Assembly: GCA_022181005.1 (NCBI GenBank)
Contig: BQMV01000028.1
Coordinates: forward strand, 1 to 11,697
From: Anaerolineaceae bacterium
GTDB lineage: Bacteria; Chloroflexota; Anaerolineae; Anaerolineales; Villigracilaceae
Length of the DNA stretch: 11,697 bases
Direction: 5' to 3'
Part shown: one piece after another, positions 7,220 through 11,697 of the stretch
Layout: every line of letters begins with the position of its first letter
Position numbering within the stretch: the first letter of the stretch is position 1
Translations under genes and position numbers: made by a program
Notes under the pieces: generated by a model
What the model was told of the DNA's origin: nothing
Database searches by the model: none
Seen by the model: the letters and a program-made list of their open reading frames with translations, nothing else

Positions 7220-8860
7220 TTACGCCTTGCTCAGCGTGACCAACACCATCGGTCGGCGCCCGGTCTCTTCGTAGAGATAAGAGCGCACTGCGTTGGCGAT
7301 ATCTTTTTCGCTTTCGCCTCCGCTGCCGACCACGTCCATAATGTGTGCGCGGACTTCGGGCAGGAGCGCTTCGGCGTCTTCCGGCGAGACGAACCCGCGC
7401 GTGATAATTTCGGGATCGTGCAGCAGCCGCCCGCTGAGTTTGTCTACGCTGATGTCAATCAGGAAGATACCGGCGCGCGCAAGTTTTTCACGTTCGCGCA
7501 TGATGCTGAAGTCGGTCTCGCCGATCGAGTCGCCGTCTACGAATACATAGCCGCCGGGGATGCGTTCGCCAAGCGTGAGGTTTCCGCCTGAAAGGATGAC
7601 AATTTGCCCGTTCTCGACCACTACCGCGTTCTTTTCGGGCACGCCGACTTCGACCGCCAACTTTGCGTGGCGCCTGAGGTGACGTAATTCGCCGTGAATC
7701 GGGATGAAGTGTTTGGGTCGAACTAGATTCACGAGGAGTTTCTGCTCTTCTTGCGAAGCGTGACCGGAGACATGCACTGGCGCGATCGCATCGTACACGA
7801 CCTCGGCGCCGCGATGCAGCAAGCGGTTAATCGTGCGGCTGATCGTTTCTTCGTTGCCGGGGATGGGATGCGACGACAACACGACCGTGTCGCCTTCTTT
7901 CAGGCTGAAGAGGCGGTTTGTGCCGGCGGCGAGCCGTCCCACGATGGATGAAGGTTCGCCCTGTGAGCCGGTGCACATGATCGCTACTTTGTGATCTTGC
8001 ATTTTTAACGCTTGATCCATCGGTACGATCAGATCGTCGGGGATGTCTAGGTAGCCTAATTTGCGCGCGATCTTGACGTTGTCCACCATGCTCGGACCCG
8101 CGAACGTGATTTTGCGTCCAAATTTCTTCGTAGAGTCTGCCACTTGTTGCACGCGCGAGATCAGCGACGCGAAGGTCGCTACGATGACGCGTCCTTGCGC
8201 CTCGGCGAAGACCTTGTCGAACGCGGGACCGATCACTTTTTCGGAAGGAGTCCAGCCGGGGCGTTCGGCGTTGGTCGAGTCAGACAGCAGCACGTCCACG
8301 CCGCGGCGCGAGAATTCGGCGAGTTTGGCGTAGTCGGTGGGCCAGTTGTCCACGGGCGTATGATCGAATTTAAAATCGCTCATGTGAACGACGAGCCCGG
8401 CGGGAGTTGTGATTCCCAACCCGACTGAATCGGGAATTGAGTGACAGATATGGAAGAATTCCACTTTGAAGGGTCCAATCTCTATCATGCCGCCCGCTTC
8501 GATGGTGTTTAGGTCCGCTTTGGTGGAAGCGCTGTTGCGCGCAAGTTTGCCTTCGATTAACCCGCGCGTGAGCGGCGTAGCGTAGACCGGCGCGCTGACA
8601 TCGTTGAGCAGATGATGGATCGCGCCGATATGATCTTCATGCCCATGTGTGATGACGATGCCGACCACGTTGCCGGCTCTGGCGCGCAAATATTCATAAT
8701 CGGGAACGATGTAATCAATTCCGATCATATCGTTGGTAGGGAACATGATGCCGGCATCTACCACCAGAATCTTGTTCTGGAATTCATAGGCGGTCATGTT
8801 CTTGCCTACTTCCCCGAGCCCCCCCAGGGGAATAATCTTCAGTTTTCCTTGCTTACTCAT
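7220..8860 (-). CDS. rnj: Ribonuclease J
   Basis: This 546-residue metallo-beta-lactamase/beta-CASP ribonuclease combines endonuclease and 5'-3' exonuclease activity in mRNA decay and rRNA maturation. It shows PLGGLGEVGKNM (11-22), DAGIMFP (35-41), the zinc motif HGHEDH (72-77), ICHSIPDS (138-145, H140), SDFK (D162 as bridging ligand), LLSDSTNAERPG (191-202), CTGSQGEP (296-303), PVHVSGHAS (361-369) and PIHGE (387-391, H389). All metal ligands and the RNase J-specific motifs are present, and a C-terminal domain follows from about 450. The length matches family members of about 550 residues. The start at 8860 is supported by AAAGGA 11 bases upstream and the family N-terminus (KLKIIPLGGLGEVG). 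It appears to be a single-gene transcription unit with its own promoter, a structured leader of about 170 nt, and a terminator shared in space with mutY. Confidence 0.97.
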   Translation of the reverse strand: MSKQGKLKIIPLGGLGEVGKNMTAYEFQNKILVVDAGIMFPTNDMIGIDYIVPDYEYLRARAGNVVGIVITHGHEDHIGAIHHLLNDVSAPVYATPLTRGLIEGKLARNSASTKADLNTIEAGGMIEIGPFKVEFFHICHSIPDSVGLGITTPAGLVVHMSDFKFDHTPVDNWPTDYAKLAEFSRRGVDVLLSDSTNAERPGWTPSEKVIGPAFDKVFAEAQGRVIVATFASLISRVQQVADSTKKFGRKITFAGPSMVDNVKIARKLGYLDIPDDLIVPMDQALKMQDHKVAIMCTGSQGEPSSIVGRLAAGTNRLFSLKEGDTVVLSSHPIPGNEETISRTINRLLHRGAEVVYDAIAPVHVSGHASQEEQKLLVNLVRPKHFIPIHGELRHLRRHAKLAVEVGVPEKNAVVVENGQIVILSGGNLTLGERIPGGYVFVDGDSIGETDFSIMREREKLARAGIFLIDISVDKLSGRLLHDPEIITRGFVSPEDAEALLPEVRAHIMDVVGSGGESEKDIANAVRSYLYEETGRRPMVLVTLSKA

Positions 8861-8921
8861 AAAATAGTTTTTCCTTTAAAGTTGTTAAATTATTTATCCG
8901 CCATTAGCGGTAAAGGTCTGG

Positions 8922-8993
8922 TTATTGAATTAATAAAAAAGACCTCGCTGACTTACTCGCGAGGGATTGGCAAATCTCGTGCGATTGTTTCAT
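8922..8993 (-). CDS. Possible 23-codon leader peptide in the RNase J leader
   Basis: From an ATG at 8993 on the minus strand, 23 codons run to TAA at 8924-8922, giving MKQSHEICQSLASKSARSFL followed by LIQ. The frame passes straight through the terminator stem and its U-tract, as in leader-peptide attenuators. Five of 23 residues are Ser. There is no convincing ribosome site, only a weak GGGC-type stretch that is itself part of a hairpin. A chance reading frame of this length is quite likely, so this is a candidate only. Confidence 0.18.
   Translation of the reverse strand: MKQSHEICQSLASKSARSFLLIQ
8931..8964 (-). terminator. Terminator-like hairpin inside the RNase J leader (candidate attenuator)
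   Basis: On the minus strand CCTCGC (8964-8959) pairs with GCGAGG (8948-8943) across a 10-base loop and is followed at once by TCTTTTTTATTA, a textbook U-tract. It lies about 70-100 nt after the predicted RNase J transcription start and about 70 nt before the ATG. Most transcripts could therefore end here unless readthrough occurs. An upstream ACGAG (8980-8976) could pair with CTCG of the terminator's 5' arm, giving a possible alternative fold, although only four base pairs are clear. Confidence 0.6.
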
Positions 8994-9039
8994 ACAAACT
9001 GCCCACTTTGGCAGGTTAAGATCAACTTCAGCGGGCGGA

Positions 9040-9068
9040 AGTATAGCAGGGCGCGTGAATTTTGTAAA
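9040..9068 (-). promoter_or_regulatory. Promoter of the RNase J gene
   Basis: On the minus strand TTTACA (9068-9063) and TATACT (9045-9040) are separated by exactly 17 bases. Each box matches the sigma-70 consensus at five of six positions. Transcription should start near 9033, giving a leader of about 170 nt before the ATG at 8860. Confidence 0.75.
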
Positions 9069-9138
9069 GCGGGCGCGGCTTTTGTTAGCGTAAAGTAGAA
9101 AGATCCTTCATGTTGGGCTAACGCGTCTCATTTTAAAA

Positions 9139-9167
9139 TTGACATCTCCGCTCCGCTCATGTACACT
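9139..9167 (+). promoter_or_regulatory. Promoter of the hydrolase-ligase fusion gene, probably giving a leaderless mRNA
   Basis: A perfect TTGACA (9139-9144) is followed after 17 bases by TACACT (9162-9167, four of six). An AT-rich stretch (ATTTTAAAA) lies just upstream of the -35 box. The usual distance from the -10 box places the first transcribed base at or next to 9174, which is the A of the ATG at 9174. The upstream in-frame ATG at 9159 sits between the -35 and -10 boxes and would not be transcribed from here. Confidence 0.7.
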
Positions 9168-9173
9168 CCGTTT

Positions 9174-11648
9174 ATGGATATAGACCTCAATCTCTATCGT
9201 CATGAAGTGCGCGTTTCGACGAATCCGTTGGTGAGACTTTCGGCGATCGATATTTCGCCCGAACATCCGCGACGGACGTTTGTTTTTATTCATGGCTTTG
9301 GCGGGCGCGCCGCGCAGTGGCATAACCAATTGCAGAAGTTTGCCGTTGAGAATCGCGTTATCGCGCTCGATATGCGCGGGCATGGGCTTTCGGACAAGCC
9401 CGCCCGCGGGTACGACATGCCTCAATTAATTGCGGATATAGAGACCGCCTTAACATTATTGAACGTGCAAGGCAAATTTGTTCTGGTTGGGCATTCCTTC
9501 GGCGGGGCGATTGTCACCGAGTATGCGCTGAAAAATCCGAACCGCGTTGAAAGTCTGATCTTGATCGCTTCGGCAGGGCAGTATCAGTTACGGCCGTTAT
9601 TCCGAATGGCGTTAAATTTGCCGGTTTCTGTTTTACGCTGGATTGGCCCGCTGACCAGATCATGGCTTCACGGCGCGCCATTCGCGCTCAAGTGGCTGTA
9701 CCGCGACGCCATGTCTCGTTGGAACGGTTGGGAGCGTTTTTCTCAACTGAACGTTCCGACGCTGGTCATTCGCGGTCATCGCGACCGGGTGTTTGAGCGT
9801 CCCTTGTTCGAGAAGGTTACCGCTTCTATTCCGGGCGCGGAAGACGCCGATATCCGCGTGTCGGGACACATGGTCATGTTGGAGCGACGCGACGCGGTAG
9901 GGCGGGCAATCGAGCGTTTTCTCGAAGGCGAGAGCCAGCGGTCATGGCGCGCCTCGGATGTTGGACCGCAGAAGAAGGGCAAAGGCGGACGCGACGCGTT
10001 GCGCAAGGCGCGTCCGTGGTTGGAGAGTTATGCGCAAGGCGTGCCTTACACTGTGAGCGTGCCGAATATCCCGTTGCATCACTTACTGCGTTCCGCGGCG
10101 CGGAGATTTCCTAATCGCCCGGCGATCTTCTTCGAAGGCAGTCGTTTGTCGTATCGTCGTTTGAATCGCGAGGCAAATCGTTTTGCGAATGCGCTGATCG
10201 CGCTTGGCGTGAGCAAGGGCGCGCGCGTAGTGTTGTTGCTGCCGAATGTTCCACAGATGGCGATTGGTTTCTACGGCGCGATGAAAGCCGGCGCGACGGC
10301 GGTCTTTGTCCCGCCGGTGCTTGAGCCCGAAGAAGTGGTGCGGCAAATCAAAGATTCGGAAGCCAGCGTACTGGTGACGTTATCCATGTGGGCGGGACTC
10401 GCCAGAAAGATCCAGGAAGAGAGCGGCGTGCCGCATGTAGCGCTGACCGACCCGGCGGAGTATGTATCGCCGTTGAAATATCTGATCTCCGCATGGCGTA
10501 ATCGCGGTTACGGTTTGTCGAACTCTCTGCGCTGGCGAGATTGGCTGAGCGGCGTCAGCAATAAATCGCCGACGGTGGATGTGCGCCCCGACGATCTGGC
10601 GGTGATTCAATATACCGGCGGCACGACGGCGCAATCTAGAGGCGTGATGCTTTCGCACCGCAACCTTGTGGCAAACGCCCTGCAGACGCGCCATTGGATG
10701 CCCGAAGCGCGCGAGGGACGCGAACGTTTTCTATGTGTGGTTCCGATCTTCCATAGTTACGGGCTGACGACGGCGATGAACGTACCGGTATCGGTTGGCG
10801 CGGCGATGATTATGAAGGCGCAATTCCAAACGCTGGATACGCTCAAGACGATTAAGAAATACAAGCCAACGATTTTCCCGGGCGTGCCGAATATGTATCG
10901 CGCTATCAACACATTCCGGCGCGTGCGTAAATTCGGCGTTCAGTCTATTAATTACTGCATCAGCGGCTCCGAGCCGCTGCATGTGGAAGTGCAAGAGACG
11001 TTTGAAAAAATTACGAAAAGCCGCCTTGTGGAGGGTTACGGGCTTACGGAAGCCTCGCCGGTCACGCACGCCAACCCCCTGAGTGAGAAGCGTAAAGCAG
11101 GCTCGATCGGTATCCCGCTTCCTTCTACTGAAGCGAAGATCGTAGATCTATCGAATAAGGAAAAAGAAGTGAAATTGGGACATATTGGCGAATTGGCGAT
11201 TCGCGGTCCTCAGGTGATGTTAGGCTACTGGAAAGATTCTAAAGCGACGAAGGAAGCTTTTGCAGGCGGCTGGTTGCTCACCGGCGACATTGCGCAGGTA
11301 GACGAGGACGGCTATACCCGTATCATCGCTCGTAAAGCGGATATGTGGTATCCCAGCGCATTGAAGAAACAACCCGCTTTTCCACGCGATGTGGAAGAGG
11401 TTATCTACGAGATTCCGCAGATCAAAGAAGTTGCCGTGACCGCTGTGGCGGGCAACCCGTTTGCGTTTATTATTGCAAGCGGCGAACGCCCAACGCCCGA
11501 TGCGGTGATCTCGTATTGCAAGCGCCGGCTGCCGTCGTATTTGGTTCCGCGTTTTGTGATCTTTATGGACGAGCTTCCCAAGTCATATGTTGGTAAAATA
11601 TTGCGCCGCGAATTGGCGCGCAGATATGAAAAACGAATTAGAAATTGA
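9174..11648 (+). CDS. Fusion: alpha/beta hydrolase plus AMP-dependent acyl-CoA synthetase/ligase
   Basis: The 824-residue protein joins two enzymes. Residues 1-255 form an alpha/beta hydrolase with oxyanion motif HGFGG (40-44), RGHGLSDKP (68-76), nucleophile elbow GHSFGG (S108), acid D204 and base H232, a complete Ser-Asp-His triad. A basic linker (about 256-285) leads to an ANL-superfamily adenylating domain (about 300-824). It has phosphate loop TGGTTAQSRG (481-490), IFHSYG (525-530), GYGLTE (621-626), TGD (D705), R720 and PKSYVGK with catalytic K808. The ligase should activate a carboxylic acid, probably a fatty acid, via acyl-AMP. The hydrolase could release or supply the acyl group, but the substrates are unknown. 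The phosphate loop has A and R where TGGTTGxxKG is usual, and the C-terminal subdomain is altered. I chose ATG 9174 because of the promoter position; ATG 9159 would add five residues. No ribosome site precedes either start. No signal peptide is seen. Confidence 0.88.
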   Translation: MDIDLNLYRHEVRVSTNPLVRLSAIDISPEHPRRTFVFIHGFGGRAAQWHNQLQKFAVENRVIALDMRGHGLSDKPARGYDMPQLIADIETALTLLNVQGKFVLVGHSFGGAIVTEYALKNPNRVESLILIASAGQYQLRPLFRMALNLPVSVLRWIGPLTRSWLHGAPFALKWLYRDAMSRWNGWERFSQLNVPTLVIRGHRDRVFERPLFEKVTASIPGAEDADIRVSGHMVMLERRDAVGRAIERFLEGESQRSWRASDVGPQKKGKGGRDALRKARPWLESYAQGVPYTVSVPNIPLHHLLRSAARRFPNRPAIFFEGSRLSYRRLNREANRFANALIALGVSKGARVVLLLPNVPQMAIGFYGAMKAGATAVFVPPVLEPEEVVRQIKDSEASVLVTLSMWAGLARKIQEESGVPHVALTDPAEYVSPLKYLISAWRNRGYGLSNSLRWRDWLSGVSNKSPTVDVRPDDLAVIQYTGGTTAQSRGVMLSHRNLVANALQTRHWMPEAREGRERFLCVVPIFHSYGLTTAMNVPVSVGAAMIMKAQFQTLDTLKTIKKYKPTIFPGVPNMYRAINTFRRVRKFGVQSINYCISGSEPLHVEVQETFEKITKSRLVEGYGLTEASPVTHANPLSEKRKAGSIGIPLPSTEAKIVDLSNKEKEVKLGHIGELAIRGPQVMLGYWKDSKATKEAFAGGWLLTGDIAQVDEDGYTRIIARKADMWYPSALKKQPAFPRDVEEVIYEIPQIKEVAVTAVAGNPFAFIIASGERPTPDAVISYCKRRLPSYLVPRFVIFMDELPKSYVGKILRRELARRYEKRIRN

Positions 11649-11697
11649 ACTTCCTACAACAGCAAACGATATTCGGAAAGGAAGCGGAGCGCCGGTC
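11626..11697 (+). CDS. Start of a further gene, possibly a second alpha/beta hydrolase (partial)
   Basis: An ATG at 11626, in a different frame and overlapping the last 23 bases of the fusion gene, opens 24 codons that continue past the window edge without a stop. The peptide begins MKNELEIELPTTANDIRKGS and continues GAPV. The RKGSGAPV stretch resembles the first strand of alpha/beta hydrolases, where G-x-G-x-P-V precedes the HG oxyanion motif; that next part lies outside the window. The overlap suggests translational coupling with the fusion gene. No ribosome site is obvious and the evidence is short. Confidence 0.45.
   Translation, partial: MKNELEIELPTTANDIRKGSGAPV

Larger units (their letters stand above)
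8861..9039 (-). ncRNA. Structured 5' leader of RNase J, or a separate small RNA of about 100 nt
   Basis: This stretch separates the predicted transcription start (about 9033) from the RNase J ATG. On the minus strand it holds three small hairpins: CTGCC/GGCAG (9014-8999), the terminator-like CCTCGC/GCGAGG (8964-8943) with its U-tract, and CCGC/GCGG (8910-8898). I do not recognise it as a known riboswitch or T-box class. It may be an autoregulatory or attenuating leader, or a short RNA ending at the terminator with rnj expressed by readthrough. The plus strand here shows no gene. Confidence 0.4.

Noticed and set aside
9084..9122. Inverted repeat GTTAGC/GCTAAC
   Set aside because: A 6-bp stem with a 27-base loop and no U-tract is likely by chance. 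It could be an operator, but nothing else supports that.
9159..9173. Start of the fusion protein at the first ATG (9159)
   Set aside because: It lies between the -35 and -10 boxes of a strong promoter and has no ribosome site; ATG 9174 fits the predicted transcript start better.
9174..11648. OleBC olefin-synthesis fusion
   Set aside because: The domain order matches, but the hydrolase nucleophile is Ser in GHSFGG rather than the Asp expected for OleB, and no OleA or OleD neighbour is visible.
1..11697. Mobile elements, CRISPR arrays, tRNA genes and defence systems
   Set aside because: I looked for repeated arrays, transposase motifs, tRNA-like cloverleafs and nuclease or helicase pairs and saw none; the genes are ordinary metabolic, envelope, repair and RNA-decay functions.

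Overview
The window looks like chromosomal DNA of a Gram-positive-type or deeply branching bacterium. The best guess is a Chloroflexota member of the Anaerolineae type. This rests on the gene mix: a MalK-type shared sugar ATPase beside a short GH13 enzyme, an RNase J as ribonuclease, a UlaG-like metallo-hydrolase paired with a small unknown protein, and a hydrolase/acyl-ligase fusion. The placement is an inference from family resemblance and was not computed. I see no mobile elements, tRNA or rRNA genes, or CRISPR arrays.

Layout. Bases 1-1375 (minus) hold all but the 3' end of a GH13 alpha-glucan hydrolase of the neopullulanase/cyclomaltodextrinase type. Upstream of it, past a perfect 12-bp hairpin, lies a MalK/UgpC/MsmK-type ABC transporter ATPase (1437-2537, minus). 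From a compact divergent promoter region (2538-2670), four plus-strand genes run closely spaced: a UlaG-like metallo-beta-lactamase-fold protein, a 104-residue protein of unknown function, a roughly 800-residue GT-C-type membrane glycosyltransferase, and MutY adenine glycosylase. MutY converges on RNase J (7220-8860, minus). The terminator hairpin of RNase J is embedded in the last codons of mutY.

A second divergent region (8861-9173) contains a strong minus-strand promoter for RNase J. About 100 nt into that leader is an intrinsic terminator, which makes it a candidate attenuator or small RNA. The same region holds a plus-strand TTGACA/TACACT promoter placed so that transcription should begin on or beside the start codon of the next gene, suggesting a leaderless mRNA. 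That gene (9174-11648) encodes an N-terminal alpha/beta hydrolase fused to a C-terminal acyl-adenylate-forming ligase. The ligase has an altered phosphate loop and an altered C-terminal subdomain. An overlapping reading frame starting at 11626 probably begins another gene, possibly a second hydrolase.

Functional reading. The left pair fits uptake and breakdown of maltodextrins. The centre is a mixed operon of envelope glycosylation and DNA repair. RNase J is a housekeeping RNA-decay enzyme that may be controlled through its leader. The right-hand fusion suggests ester or thioester chemistry on acyl chains coupled to acyl activation. No complete new defence or mobile system is visible. The points most worth a second look are the RNase J leader, the fusion enzyme and its probable leaderless start.
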